The notes under the pieces: generated by a model
The model's database searches: none
Told to the model about the DNA's origin: nothing
Seen by the model: the letters and a program-made list of their open reading frames with translations, nothing else
Program-made: the position numbers and the translations under genes
Part shown: positions 39,721 to 53,310 of the stretch, piece by piece
Layout of the letters: each line of letters starts with the position of its first letter
Position numbering within the stretch: the stretch's first letter is position 1
DNA from: Prorocentrum cordatum
Lineage: Eukaryota > Sar > Dinophyceae > Prorocentrales > Prorocentraceae
DNA: 64,000 bases
Direction: 5' to 3'
NCBI GenBank assembly: GCA_963575745.1
Contig: CAUYUJ010022415.1
Span: forward strand, 616,879 to 680,878

Positions 39721-40770
39721 CGTCCTCATCTCCTTCCTTGGACTGGTCCCTACAAACACTTGCCCAAGCCCAGCGTCAAAAGCCAGCCGCTCCAGCCCCT
39801 GCGGCCACATCCTGTTCCCATCTTCCCCTCCTCCTAGTTACCTTCCCCTCTCCCTCCGCCTCCACCATGCTTCTGTCGTGTGCATGCTCCTACTTCACCA
39901 CCTGCCCGGCTGATAGCATCCTCATCTGGGCCCTCCCATCCGACCTCAAGTCAAGTCAATGACGCCGTGTCTGCACAACACATCGGCTGAAGAAGTGCCA
40001 GCGGCTGGAGGCGCACGTCCATACCACGGCACACAAAAAACAAGGACAGTTCAGGAAAAGGCGTGCCTTCTGGCGATTGTCTTCCGCACTTGCTGGCGCT
40101 GGAACATTGCGACAAATCACATTCCTGGTGGTTTTTCTCTCTGCAAGCCGTTGGGCAGGACCGAATGCAGCAACAGCTAGCCGCGGCCCGTGGGGGGGAG
40201 CGCGAAAGGCAGGCACAACACCCCCTGCCCACACCCGCGCGGAAGGGGCCAGGGGAGCCCCCGGAAAACCGGAGACCCTCCGGGCCCACAAAGCCGCGCG
40301 GGCAGGGCAAGGGGCTTGCCCGCCCACCCGCCGAGACCCCACGAGCACGCCCGACGACGACACGACGACGACGCGACGGACGACGACGACCGACAGGGAG
40401 GACGGACCGCCCGGCACGACCCCTGGGACGGGAAGACCAGGGAGGGAAACCTGGCCCGAACGGGGGACCTGCGCGCCAGGCGACCCCCTGGGGAAGGGGA
40501 CCGCGCTTTGGCGGCCGTCCCCAAGTGCGGGGGCCTTTCGCCCCGAAGGCCCGACGGTCGAGGAGGGCGAGGACAGGGAGGGGGGAGGCCCCGTGTCGCT
40601 GAAAGTGCGTGCGCTTTGACCACTGCGCCCCATATCAGAAACGGTAGGCCTCTCCGCCTTGACGCATTCAGGCCGGCAGGCTCAACGGTTCCAGCGCTGA
40701 AAACCGTGCGTCTGAAAAAACGAAGCTGGCGCAACCTTCAAAAAAGAGCAGCTGCCGGAGCAATGCTGTT
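39721..40770. other. No recognised gene; short (ACG)n run
   Basis: Contains a CGACGACG run near 40350-40395. A 351-codon plus-strand frame across 40190-41245 is opposite the LINE RT fragment and is GC-rich in bias, so I do not call it a gene. Confidence 0.45.
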
Positions 40771-40780
40771 TGGCTCAAAG

Positions 40781-41775
40781 TCACTTCGTGCGATCGTCTG
40801 CGAACCTCTGCGTTTGTGCCCAGCGACACCATGGATGTGGTATGCCCAATACGTTTCGCAAGCATTGCGCTTGAAAGGAATCGAGCTTGTCCTGGTCGGA
40901 TATCTTGAGGCAGAGCGACTCGATGCCGTAGATCAGCTTGCTTATGATGTAAGCCCGAACCAACATGAGTTTGCGTCTCCGTGGAATGTTGGCATGCCGC
41001 CGATGCCGCCGTGCCAAATTCGAAATGTGGAGCGCAGCCCTCGCCTCCCCGATTCTCGTGGCAACGGCTGTACCAGTGCCGCCATCTGCACACAAAAGAC
41101 CTCCCAAGGAGACGCCAGACGTCACTGGCTTCACAGGGGCCCCATCAGGAACGACGATGTCCGATGTTTGTCTGACCTGCAGTGCACGGTCTTCGCCCAT
41201 ATTGGCTCCAGACCGTATGCGGAGGTCGAACAGTTAAACGGTTGAGAAAAAGCTGTGCTCTCGGTATGTCATTCGAGATAATCGCTGTATCGTCCGCGAA
41301 CGTGACGTCGCACCGCATGCAACCAGGTGGAGTCGGGCCCAGCTCGTTCACCAAGTCGGCTTGTGCATCCGCCATGAGAACGGACAACATGATGATGAAC
41401 AGGTACGGGCTCAACGGGCATCCCTGGGCGATACCCGCGCCGATTAGGCGCGTGCTCGAAGTGCCGTGGATGTATGTCATGTCGAACGTGCGATTCGTAC
41501 ACCTGTTCTCGATCGTGTTGCAATTTGCCGGCGGGATACCAAACCTGGCTACAGCGAATTGGAGGGCTGCCGGGTCGATCCGGTCAAAGACTCGGCCAGT
41601 CTAAGAGCGTCGCTGAAAAATGCCCCTCCCTGGACGCCCAAATCCGTTCAATCGCCTTGTGGAATAAGAAAACCGAATTCGTGGAAAGCTTTCGTTTCCG
41701 CAAACCGAACTGCGTGTCCCTCAGTTTTTCCGCCACCCCTCCAGTCGCCATTCTGTTCAAAATGAGGCTCGCCAC
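40781..41775 (-). pseudogene. LINE reverse transcriptase fragment (second family)
   Basis: Three minus-strand frames in order. 41584-41775 has QFGLRKRKLSTNSVFLFHKAIER...TLLDWPS (fingers/palm). 41145-41480 has GIAQGCPLSPYLFIIMLSVLM (motif B) and VTFADDTAI (catalytic F-A-D-D). 40781-41200 has SLGGLLCADG, then AYIISKLIYGIESL and LDSFQAQCLRNVLGI, the post-palm region of jockey/L1-like RTs. The style differs from the LINE at 30.6-37.5 kb (FADD rather than YIDD). Frame changes and missing endonuclease and ORF1 show it is a 5'-truncated or eroded fragment. Confidence 0.8.
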
Positions 41776-41779
41776 AACC

Positions 41780-43075
41780 TAGTAGCTGACGGGGAGGAGG
41801 GAGATTGTCCCGTAATGCTGCGGCAAAGACTCGTCGACGTTTTTGAAAATTGCTGTCACTGCGCTATGCTTACACGACTGCGGAATGGACCGGGTGCGGA
41901 CTGCTACCTGCTGTAATATAATTCAAAGCCTGCGCTTGCGCTGCCAAAACTGTTGTTTGGCGCCGACGCTGCAAACTGCGTGCCGGGGATGTGGCGAGGC
42001 GGGCATCCCGCGCGCAAAGGCGAGATGAAATGTTCGCCTTTGTGCAGCTGCCATGTTTCCTGACCGTCGAGCTCCCCGTGAGGCGCGGCGCACATTTGTC
42101 GCTCGCCAAATTGCCGACTCGCAAGCGGACGACACTGACGCTCTCGTCTCGGCGCCGCTCAAAGTTCGCCTGACAGCGACGCTGCCGCCTCGGCGCGGCC
42201 CACGCTTGGAAATCGCCAAGTGAAAGTGTTGGGGCCCTGTGAAAGCGAGCGACTGGTCGCCCTTGACAGAGCTCAATTCACATCTCTGATGGGGGTTGGC
42301 GTTCCCTCGTGGGCGCGGCGCACGGGGCCGCGGCGCTCCCGCGTGGCTGCGGCGCCTGGGGCCGCACGAGAGCGAGCGAAATGCTGTGCCCGCCGAAGCG
42401 CAGCGCAGTGTGTGCTCTTCTTCTGGCGCCGCGGCACATGCTTCGCCTTCGACGGGCTCATCGACACTCTGGCCGCCCGAACGGTTTTGCTGAATGTACG
42501 GGCTTCCTGCACTCCACGCCCGCCTCTGCGAAGGACTGTCGGCTCGCCGCGGCGTCGGAAGCGGGACCGCGCGCGAGCGTCCTCTGGCCGCGAGGGGGGA
42601 ACGCACGCCACTCCCAATACCAACTTGTGGCATTACATATTCTGATGTCAAGGGGAGGGAGGGGAGGGAGGGGGGAGTGGACGAGGCCCGCCGACTCGCT
42701 CGACCTGGCTAACTTGACCCTCATCCGACTCCAGATCCTTCCCTCCTCCCTTTTCCTGCCCATCCTGGTCCTCCTTAGTCACAACCCTCCTGTGTTGGGT
42801 TCTCGTTTTGAATAGAGCACTGTGGTCCCCACTCCTCCCTTCTCCCCCCCCTCCTGCGTCCTGTCTCCTACTTCCTGCCTCCTGTCTCATCTTTCTTCTC
42901 TTCCTCCCCCATTCTCTCCTTCGCCCTGCTTGCGTTGCAGCCCCGCTTTGCCTCTGCCTCTCTCGTGTGCCCATGGGGGAGGAGACCTCGCGCCTCCTTG
43001 GGGGTGGGGGCTGCGAAATGTGAAGCTGTCACCAGTGTCGTGGGCTCCTGGGATGCCCAGAGGAGTGGAGTTGCG
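41780..43075. other. No recognised gene; weak degenerate repeats
   Basis: Around 42060-42230, words such as GCTCGCCAAATTGCC and CTCGGCGC recur in the style of the repeats at 10990-11270. GGGAGG and TCCTCC runs lie at 42650-42920. Confidence 0.45.
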
Positions 43076-43076
43076 C

Positions 43077-43175
43077 GCGCACACACACACACACACACAA
43101 CACACACACACACACACACACGCACAGACACACACAAACACACACAAACACACACAAACGCACACACATAAACAC
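43077..43175. repeat. (CA)n microsatellite
   Basis: Dinucleotide tract with CACAAACA and CACAGACA interruptions. Confidence 0.95.
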
Positions 43176-43179
43176 AAAC

Positions 43180-44500
43180 ACAGTCAAGTCGAGATCTCGC
43201 GGCTCCCTGGGGCAGCGAACTGCGCAACTGTCGCCGCGGTCGTGGGGCCATGGGAGGCCCAACGAACTGGAATTGTAAATGCACCCAGTCGAGACCTCGC
43301 GACTCCCTGGGGGGCTGCGCACTGCGCAACTGTCGCCACGTGGGCTCCTGTGAGGCCCAGCAGAGTGGAGTTGTAAACACATCCAGTCGAGACCTCGCGG
43401 CTCCCTTGTTGGTTGCGAACTGCACAACTGTCGCCACGTTCGTGGGCTCCCGGGAAGCTCAGCGGCCTGGGAAGCCCAGCGGAGAGTAGTTGTAAACGCG
43501 CCCAGTCGAGACCTCGTGGCCCCCCTTGGGGGGGGGGCAGAGAACCGAGCAAGTGTCGCCAATTTCGTGGGCGCATGGGAAGCCCAGCGGAGTGGAATTG
43601 CAGATCAACCCAGCCGAGACCTCTGGTTCCCCGTGGCTGCGAGGTGCGCAACTGTCGCCCCTCGTCGTGAAGCTCAGCGGAGTGGATATGTAAACGCACC
43701 CAGCCGAGACTCGCGGCTCAATGTGGGGGCTGCGAACTGCGCAGCTGTCGCTAAGTTCGTGGGCTCCTGGGAGGCCCAGCGGAGTGGAGTTGTAAACACA
43801 CCCAGCTGAGACATCGCTGCTCACTGGGGGGCTGCGAGCTGCACCACTGTCGCCACGTCATTGGGCTCCTAGGAGGCCAAGCGAGCGGAGGTGCAAGCAC
43901 ACCCAGTCGAGACCTCGCGGCGCCCTGGGGGAGGAGGGCAGCGAACTGCGTGACTGTCGCTACTCTCGTGGGCTCCTGGGAGGCACAGCGGGACACCCAG
44001 CCGAGAACTCGCGGCTCCCTGAGGGGGCTGCGAAGTGCGCAGCTGCCGCCACTTTCGTGGGCTCCTGGGACGCCCAAGCGGGTGGAGATGCGAACACACC
44101 CAGCCGAGACCTGGCGGCTCCCTGGGTGGCTGCGGAGTGCGCAGCTGTCACCACGTTCGTGGGCCTCTGTGAGGCCCAGCGGAGTGAAGTTCCCCTGGGG
44201 GGCCCAGCGGAGTGGAGTTGTAATCTCACCCAGTCGAGACCTCGCGGCTCCCATGGGGGGCAGAGAACTGCGCAACTGTCGCCACGTTCGTGGGCTCCTT
44301 GAAAGTCCAGCGGAGTGGAGATGCAAACGTACCCAGTCGAGACCTCGCGGCTCCCTGGGGTGGCTGCGGAGTGCGCAACCGTCGCCACGTTCGTGGGTTC
44401 CTGGGAGGCCCAGCGGAGTGGAATTGTCTTACACCCAGCCGGGACCTCGCGGCTCCCTGGGGCGGCTGCGAACTGCGCAACTTGTGCCACTGTCGTGGGC
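43180..44500. repeat. Tandem satellite, about 105 bp unit, roughly 13 copies
   Basis: The word CCCAG(T/C)CGAGACCTCGCGGCT and then GCGCAACTGTCGCCACG, CGTGGGCTCCTGGGAGGCC and CAGCGGAGTGGA recur at about 43186, 43291, 43389, 43508, 43616, 43706, 43808, 43909, 44003, 44106, 44236, 44339 and 44443. Spacing varies from about 90 to 130 bp. Open frames on both strands are by-products of the unit. Confidence 0.9.
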
Positions 44501-45130
44501 ATCTGCAGGTCCGTCAACATGCTCGTCTGTCTTGATCGATCCCGTGTACCGTCGCTACATGTGTAGAAAGGGTTAGGTACGTCGAAGGGTCAGTATGTTC
44601 CTCCCCGTCCATCTCACCATCACCATTATTTGGTAGGCCAACTGGTATACGTATCTCTGCTCATAACCCTCATGCTCGTCCTGTTTCGACGTTGACACCG
44701 CCTGATCAACATCCCTCTCTGCCTCCTCCTACTAAATATTCCCATCCGCATCATCACCCATCTGTGCATCCTCAACGGTGTAGTCGTCGGATCGGATGTC
44801 TCCGAACGACGGCCGACACATCCGCAAGCCTCCGACACCGATGACACCATCCGAGCAAGCCCGAAAATATCAAACACCTCCAGACACAACTGAACACCTC
44901 CGTTTCCATCCTCCCCCTACCTTGTCCTCGCTCCGTCTCCTCATCCACTTCTCCCGAGTTTCCTCCTCCTCCGCCTCCCCCTAGTCGCAGCTCCAATATA
45001 AGTGTACCCATGATACCATCCGCCTCTGAGTATTCTCGGGATCGGCACTGTGGACTCCCAAGACCAGACGCAACCAGAGATGCAAAACTTCAGTCCCAGC
45101 GACTGCCAGGCCACGACTTGAGGTCTGGGG
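44501..45130. other. No recognised gene
   Basis: C- and T-rich sequence without domains or repeats that I can name. Confidence 0.45.
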
Positions 45131-46000
45131 GGAGCTCCTCCTCCTCCTCCTCCTGCTCCTCCTCCTCTGTCTCCTCGCTCGCTCCTCCTCCATGACCCTC
45201 CCCGATCGCTTGTCCTCCCCCCGCTCCTCCTCGCTCACTCATCTGCCGCCTCCTCCTCCAATTCTCCTCCTCCTCCTCCTCCTCCTCCTCCTCCTCCTCA
45301 TCCCCCTCCTCCTCCACCCTCCCTCCTCCCTCCCTCCTCCCTCCTCCTCCCCTTCTCGACCTCGGCGCCTCCTTGGTGTCGCCCAGGCCGCCCGTCACGA
45401 GCCTGGACAACTCGTGCAGGCGCTCCAGCAACAACTTGCTGCTGAGGCCGCCTGGCCCAGCCACGGACCCCTGTCGGCGTCGTCGCCGTCGCCGTTGCCG
45501 TCGTCATCGCCCCTCCGCCTCCTCATCCCGCCCCGCCGTCGTCATCCTCGATGTCGTCCTCATCGTCGCGGCAATCGGCGCCGTCACCGTCGTCCAGGGC
45601 CTACCCGCCGCCTCGCGAGCAACGAAGACGGGTCCGCTGCCGACGCAGGGGCGCGGAGGGGAGACGTGCGGCGGGGCGAGCTCTTCCTCTTCATTATCAT
45701 AGTTATCCTCTTCATCTTCCTCAATTCCTTCTCCTCGTTCCGTCTCGTCATCAACATTGATCGTCCCTCCTCCTCCTCCTTCGCCCCTGCTCGTCCTGCT
45801 ATTGAATTTAGTTGTCCTCCTCGTCCTACCCCGCCTCATCCTTCTCTGTCTCCTCCTCCTCCTCCTCCTCCTCCTCATCCACCTCATCCTCCTCCTCCTC
45901 GTCCTCGTCCCCCTCCTCGTCCTCGTCCTACTCGGTCTCCTCCTCTTCCTCCTCGTCGTCGTCTTCATCCGTCTCCCCCTTCTCCCCCCTCCGCCTCATC
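45131..46000. repeat. (CTC)n / (TCC)n microsatellite tracts
   Basis: Two long pyrimidine tracts (about 45136-45355 and 45768-45990) flank a GTCGTC/CCGTCG-rich stretch. Ser/Pro/Leu frames are artefacts. Confidence 0.9.
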
Positions 46001-46380
46001 ATCCTTGTCTTCATCCCCCACACATCGACTGGAAGGGAAGGAGGCTGATGGGTACGAGTTCCCTTTCCCTGGCTCCATCGTAATCCTGATTGCTGCTGTT
46101 CCGCCATCCTGCTCCTCGTCCCCCCTCCGGCCAGTGGTTTAAGAGTTCGGGTCGGGTCTTGGGCATTGTGAAACGTCCACCAGTTTGCCAGCAGCGGGCA
46201 ACCCCTCCCGCCCTGACCTCTGCCTATATGGTTAATCTCTTCTCCACCCCGAAGGGATAACATGCACACTCGTGTCAACGACGACGACGACGACGACGAC
46301 GAGTAACGAAGAGTGACGACAACAACCGACATGGCAAGTGAAGGCGCACGCGGGCCAGTCGCGCCCATGAACATCGATGC
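46001..46380. other. No recognised gene; short (ACG)n run
   Basis: ACGACG run near 46278-46302. Confidence 0.45.
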
Positions 46381-46384
46381 CTGC

Positions 46385-46835
46385 AGCGCGCGAGGGCGCC
46401 TGGGAGCGCCTGGTCGTCAATGCCTGGAGCGCACGGGAGCGCCCGGGAGCGCCTGGCAGCTTTGGCAGCGCCTGGGAGCGCCCGGCGGCGCCTGGAGCGC
46501 CTGGGAGCACCTCCTAGTACATCGGAGCGCCAGGGAGCACCGGGGAGCACTTGGGAACGCCTAGGAGCTCCTGTGATCACCTGGGGGCGCCTGCGCCCGA
46601 GAGCCCCTGGGAGCGCCTGGGGTCGCCAGAGAGCGCTCGAGAGCGCCCTCTGCACCTGGAAGCCCCGCACCTGGGAGCGCATGGGAACGCCTGGAGCCGC
46701 GTGGGACCGCCTGGCAACGTCTGGGGGCGACTGGGAGCGCCTGGGAGCGCTTGGGAGCGCCAGGGATTGGGAGCGCCTGGGCCGCACTGGAAGCGCTTCG
46801 GAGCGCCTGTGAGCGCTTGGCAGCACATGGACGGC
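46385..46835. repeat. Minisatellite of GGGAGCGCCT units
   Basis: About 450 bp of 9-12 bp units (GGGAGCGCCT, GGCAGCGCCT). They give Gly-Ser-Ala-Trp or Glu-Arg-Leu-Gly-Ala-Pro repeats in plus frames. Confidence 0.9.
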
Positions 46836-49800
46836 ATGCGGGTGCGGGACCGCCGATGTGTACCGCATGGTACTTCTACACCAGATGATGAGGGTCGGGA
46901 AACACAGATGTGCGCCGCAGAGTATCTGTTGCACAGGATCGTGAACCATGTGCTTTCCAGTGGATGGAGGCCGGACCTGGCCTCTGGGCTCGGCTGGGGC
47001 CCGACTGAGGAGCGGCTGGAGCAGGGCTCGGGGCTTCTAGATCAAGACGAAAGATTGACACATGTGCTGGCCCCCTTTGGCAGGCCCGAAAAAGCGAAAG
47101 CTGCTCCGCCTGGTCCCTCATCGTCGTCATCCTCGGTGCCGTCATCGTCGACGACCTCGTCATCCTCGTCGCGGCCGTCGCCGTCGTCGCCGTCCAAGAC
47201 CCCCACCGCCTCGCGGGCAGTGATGACGGGCGGCACGCTGCCGAGGCAGGGGCGCAGAGTGAGTGGGGCATGTGTGCTGCAGCTCGAGCCCTCTCTTGCC
47301 CGCGCCCCCCGACGGCACCCAGCGGGTTTGATGCCTACATTTACCCGCGACGCGACTACCCGCCACTCACTCCAGCAGCTCCGCGCCCGCCCTCAGTCCT
47401 CAGTCTTTCTGACGAGCACGGAGGCTTCACGCAAACGATACCTCCGCAACGCACGAAACTGAACCGAAAAGCCGACCCAGCTCCTACTACTGCTCATCCT
47501 CCCTCCTCCACTGAACTCCCTCCTCCTCGTCCTCCATCCTCCACCAGTACACATTATGAGTACTACCTCTATCCCCTTACTCTGCCAAGAGGAAACTAGC
47601 CCCTCTCCAAGTATTGGTTTTCACATTCCAAAGTAGAATGTTGTTCTCGTATGGCTTGTTACAATAAACTGTTATCGGTGGTTCAACTAGGTGCTCCCGC
47701 TGCATCGTTGGTCACATGTTCGGATCGGCGCTTTGCTCCCGTCGTTCAGAGTGGCGCTCTCGCTCCTTCTGTTCTAGATCATGGTCCTTTTTCATCGTTG
47801 TCGCCCCCCTCACGTCCCCTCATCCGCCTCCCCCTGGTTCTCCTGCTCCTCCCGCTCCTCTCACTTCAGCTCCTGCTGCTACTGCTCTTCGCCCTCCTCC
47901 TTCCTCGTTCTTCTTTTCCTCCTGCTCATCCTCCTACTCATCGCCAAATCCTCACTCAAAACACACATCTCCATTGTTTGTCGATTGCGCATATTACGAT
48001 GGGGTCCTCTTTGGAGTTCCAGGTCCGCTATGACACGCGTTGGTGTGTAAAGACCACTAAGCGCAATGGGAAGTGATGGGTGGGAGGGTTAGGATGTCAG
48101 ATATGGCGCGAGCGCACCTAGCTTGTCATCCCATCACCTCTCCATCCTCCACCTCCTCCTCCCTCATCCTCCCGCCTTATCATCCCTACTCGTCCACATA
48201 CGCCTCCTCATCCCTCCTCCTCCTTCTCCTCCTCATTCGCCTCCTCATCAAAACTCCCCCTCCTCCTCCTCCGCTTCCGCCTCCTTCTTCTCCGCCTCCT
48301 CCTGCGCCAACCGCGGGAGTGATGATACCATGGGCAATCCCATTAGACTTCCTATAGACATGTCAAGGCCCAAAGCCGTCAACGAAAAGCGAATCGCAGA
48401 AGCTCGTTCGCACGGTCGGTCGTAAGGCTTTGAAAGGTCTGGCGTTCGGTGTCTCTTGGTGCCTCATCTGACGGGGTAGAGGCGCATGGCCTGTTTGACT
48501 CGGGATTATTGGTCCTCTCGTCCCGTCGCCAGCACGGTAAAGCCGTCGGCTGGTGACCGCTCGTATCCGGCGTTCCTTCTGAGGGCACGACCCCACGCGG
48601 ATGCCTCAGGTGGCGCTCATCGGCCGCTAGCAACAAGAACTTCACCGTGCTAAGCTAGCTGCTCATCCCTCGCGGTCGATTTGTCGTCTCCGAAACCAAC
48701 AAGAAACGGATTGGGGATGGGAGACGCACGCTGACCATGAGGAACGGCCATCAGAGAACCAGCCTGGAGAAGAAAGCCTTTGTCACACATGAAAATGATA
48801 GAAAGGTATACCTAAGCCGGTCTTTTTGATTTTGCATGATTCAGTTCGGAGTAGTTTGCGATAAGCTGGTCTCAGACAGCTGGACTGGGGCGTTGGTGTT
48901 GAACTAGCCTTCTCAGGCAATGCTTACTTTGATGTTGTGAATGCGAGCCTTGCCAAAAAACGTCTCTCTGCGGACGAGAAGCATGGTAGGATTTCTGGCG
49001 ACGGGAGCAGCTTATACACGTGTGAATCCAACCCGTACCTCACACATGTCATGCAAGCTAAAATGTACGGTGCTTCCCTGAGATGTGAACAGTGCTGCGC
49101 TGCTCCAGACACCATGTATCATAGACCATGGATGGTCGTAAGCACAATGTACGACGAGAGCTGGTTCGTAATGAAGCGATGGCTGCTGTGCCAAGATACG
49201 GCACGTCGAAGGCCAGCCTAACAATCGACACGAGAGAAGGTGGTATGGCACACCCTGCAGACGACTACAACACCCGCTCTCTGAAGGTGCCTGACAAGTT
49301 AATTGGAATCTGGCTCCTCCACCGCCTGACCACGCCGCCATGCAAGCTACAGCATTTACGTATTTCTCGTGCCGCGGAACGTTAACAAGGGGCTAAATCG
49401 AGCTTCATGGTGTGCCTAGTGTTCTGGAGACGGCGTACATCGTTGTGCCATGACGTATCCTGGTTGTCCACCCTCTCCTGCTAAAAACGTCTGAAGCTGT
49501 TCGAATTGTCTGGCAGGGGAGAGCCACCGTATGTCTAGCGGGGCCTAGTCAAGTGCCCACGGAATGTACACTTATGAGAGCAGTGCCAGAACTACCGAGA
49601 CATTGTCATACTTCCACTGCCCGCATGTGCGCATGATTGATTGATTTCTGCATTTGCTGAGACGTCCAAGGCGACACAGCATGACAAAAGTGTTAACAGC
49701 CAAAACGCCAAAAGAAACAATATCAGCAGCGATCGATCCGGGAACCACGTTGCGGACAAAGGAGCCAAGGATATCCTGCTCGCTCATCCGAGGGACGCAG

Positions 49801-50620
49801 AGATCTGGAAACAACAGACCTTTGTGTGAAGCTTGCGAAAGCTAACTGTAAGCTAGCTGCCAATATTCTGACGGCATGCTCACCTTTGCGCGCTTTTGAA
49901 GATATCGGCTATGTCTCTCAAAGTGCTGACCCACAATATTCTGACACTGGAACCAGTAGTGGTTGAAGAGTTCGGTTCGGGACTTGCGAGTTCTAAGTAA
50001 CGTTAACAGATTCGTTGGCCCATAGACGGAAAGAAACCTGATCCAGAAAAATGCATCAGTCTGAAGACATGCTCGGCATACTTCTCCTCACGCTTCGGCC
50101 ACAAATACGCGATGCTTCCCTGCAGCACTCGAGGGCCCCCTCCCTCACCTCTCATGGCAGCATTCGAGGCCTCAAGTGACAGCGCACAGAAGCTGGGAAG
50201 TTTGGAGTTTGGGTTGGCCCCAGATTGCGAAAGACCTTCAGACGAAACGAAAGAAGGGTTACCTGGATTGCGCAATACGGGACTTGATTTGCCAACGGTG
50301 TCTCTTTCTGGAGCTCCGGATTCGCCACGTCTCAACATCCTCCAGGAACCCTCTCAGGGATATATAGATGGCGGATGGTTGACGACCCGCGGGAACAACA
50401 ACAAATACTTATCCGCCTGCTCGTCCTCCACCCCCTCCGCCCCTCTCCCCTTTCCTTTCGCTCCTCCACCTTGGAGCACCCCCACCCCCGCTAAAGAGAG
50501 AGGGAGACGCCTCCCCCCCCCGATCCAGCGCCAGACTCCAGGACGTCCAAGGCGAGGCGCCGTCTCTCGCTGAGCCTCGGCCGGTTTCCGCGCCGCGGAC
50601 AAGGTATCCTTCCACCTCCT
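46836..50620. other. Mostly unannotated; short TCC tracts
   Basis: Short pyrimidine-rich tracts near 47800-47950 and 48140-48300. ORFs are short. A relatively AT-richer stretch (48700-50350) has no recognised domain, RNA gene or repeat. Confidence 0.45.
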
Positions 50621-50623
50621 GTT

Positions 50624-51030
<407 letters not shown>

Positions 51031-52110
51031 CTCCTCCCCCTCCTCCTCCGCCGTCTCCTCTCTCTCCTGCTGCTCCGCGTTCTTTCTCATCCTCATCGTC
51101 GTCGTCCTCCTCCCCTCTTCGCCCTCCGCCCTCCCCCTCTTCACAATGATCATCATTGCACTCCTTTCAGCCTTCTCCTCCTCCTCCCCCATCGCCTTGC
51201 TGCACGCCGGGGGCTTCCCTCCTCACGTCTCCTCGGTATGCCCGTGCTCGACGAGGAGCCGGCAACGAACGGGCCCGCACAGCGGAGCGCCAGAAGGAGT
51301 CTGACGCATCCCACGCCGCAGGAGGGGCCGCTGCGGGAGAGGCGGCGGCCTCGGAGGTGCCCCCGCCGCCAGCTCGGTCGGGAAGGCTGGAGCATCCAGG
51401 GCGAACCGAGGCCGAAGCTGCTGCGCCCGCCAGCCCCTGCCTGCCAGGAGCAGTGGGCCCCGCACTGCGCGCAGCAGACCACCGCGCCACGTTGGAAAGC
51501 CTCGCGGCCAGGCAACGAGCGACGCCCGGCCGAAGTGTTTGACAGCACCGAGGACCTCGTCAGTAGCCGCCACAGCATCGGCCACCGACGGACCCTTCAC
51601 CGCACCCCGTGCGTCCGAGAAGGCAAGATGGGGCTGCGCTGGGATGGCCCACGTGCCGACCACACCTGCGTCGGGACGGGAAAGTGGCCTCTTCCCACCA
51701 GAAGATGCGAGAGATGATCGCCCCTTGCGGGTCAAGCTGTCGCACCTGCGGCAGCCAAATGCACAATGCATCGATAAATGTGTCGATCGGCGGTTACGAA
51801 ACCAGCTGCATGCATCAGAGCTCGTACACACACACACACACACCAGTCCCCACCACAACCCGTTCGTCCGACCCGATCTTGCTTCAGCTCGACCCAATCC
51901 AAATCGTCCGACTCTGTTGCGGGATGTTGGCTCCCGGTCGATACTTTTTAGCGACGTTGGGCACAGCCTCGGGCGGGTGGCTCCTGCTCCTCCTCCTCCT
52001 CCTCCTCCTGCTCCTCCGGCATGAAATTGTACCGACACATGTTTATTGCGAAGGCCTTAAGGCCGTTGCCGCCGACCATGAGAGCGACGAAGATGAAAAC
52101 GAGGGGGGGG
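51031..52110. other. No recognised gene
   Basis: Long open frames on both strands (up to 333 codons) are continuations of repeat-derived frames into GC-rich sequence. Short (AC)n at 51829-51841. Confidence 0.45.
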
Positions 52111-52330
52111 CAGGGTGGAGGAGGTGGATGAGAGAGGAGGAGGGGGGAGAAGGATGTGGAGAAGAAGCAAGAGGAGGAGAAGGAGGCAGAGGAGAGCAGG
52201 AGGAGGGGAAGCAGATGAGGAGGGGAGGAGGAGGAGGAGGAGGAGGAGGAGGAGGAGGAGGAGGAGGATGAGGAGGAGGAGGAGGGGGGGAAGAGGAGGG
52301 GGAGGAGGCGGAGGAGGAGGAGGCCAGAGG
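52111..52330. repeat. (GGA)n microsatellite
   Basis: Purine triplet tract on plus. Confidence 0.95.
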
Positions 52331-52334
52331 CTTT

Positions 52335-52990
52335 CTTGGGACAGCCTGTGGCTCTCCTGACGCCGTCTTGGGCCGTCCAGGGTTCCTCTTGCGCCGTCTC
52401 GAGGCACTCTTGGAGGCCTCCTGGGCAATTTGGGGCTCTCCTGGGCTGTCTTGGGGCAGTGTGGGGGGCCCTTGGGAGCCTCTTGGGGCTTCTTGGGGCT
52501 TCTTCTGGGCCTCTTGGGGGCCTTTTGGGGCTGAGAGCTCGAAATGTCCGTTCGGGTCCCCTGTCTGGGCACTCTCCTGGAGCAGTCTTGGGGGCCTCTT
52601 GGGCCGCCTTGGAGGCGTCTTGGGCCGTCTTGGGGCCCTCTTCGGCCGTTAGGGGACCCTCTTGGGGGCCTCTTGGGCCGTCTCGGGGCGATCTTGGGGG
52701 CCTCTTGGGCCGTCTTGGCGCGTCGGGAAGCGGAAGAGGCAAAAACGCCAGAATCTTTCAAAAACGTATTGGAAATCCATAAATTTTGCCTCTTGGGGCT
52801 CTCGTGGGAAAGCTCCTGGAGGCCTCTTAGGGGCGCTTTGCAGGCCTCTTGGGCCGTCTGGAGGCCGTCAAGGCGTCTAGGACAGATCGTTCGGCGATTC
52901 GGGGTTCTCTTGGACTGTCTTTGGGCCTCTTGGGGCACTCTTGGCCCGTCTGAGGGCTTTTTTGGGGCTCCGGGACTGCCAGGGGGGGCG
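52335..52990. repeat. GPK-type repeat, minus orientation
   Basis: 'CTTGGGCCGTCTTGGGG' repeats are the reverse complement of the arrays at 600-1890 and 34540-34740. An AT-richer block near 52745-52790 (CAAAAACG...ATTTTGCC) matches the internal block of the other copies. Confidence 0.75.
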
Positions 52991-53310
52991 TCGTATCTGA
53001 CCCCCCCCCCGGGGCGTCTGACCCCCCCCCCTCGGGACCTCCCCCCCACCCCCCAAACCCCCCTTGGGGGGGAGGGATCGAAGGGAAGGGGCTTCCCTTC
53101 GACTCAATTGCGACGTTGCTTACTTTCGCTTTGGCCGGCGCGCTGAGGATGTCCCTGGGAAAGGGGGGAGCTTCGACGAGCCCAGGGAAAGGGGGGAGGC
53201 AGGGAAAGGGGACAACAGAGACGACGACCAACGAATGACGGAGATGACGACTTGAACGGACAAGCCCCTCACACACGCCGACAAGGTCGGCGGATTTCTA
53301 TAGATCTGAA
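52991..53310 (-). repeat. Dispersed repeat, inverted copy of 11400-11750
   Basis: The reverse complement contains the same blocks in the same order (a TTCGATTG.GACGTTGC-like block, CCTCACACACGCCGAC, GGCGGATTTC). C-runs near 52998 and 53025 correspond to the G-run of the other copy. Confidence 0.6.

Noticed and set aside
40190-41245. 351-codon plus-strand ORF
   Set aside because: It is antisense to the LINE RT fragment that has clear motifs. Its own sequence is Arg/Pro-biased with no domain.
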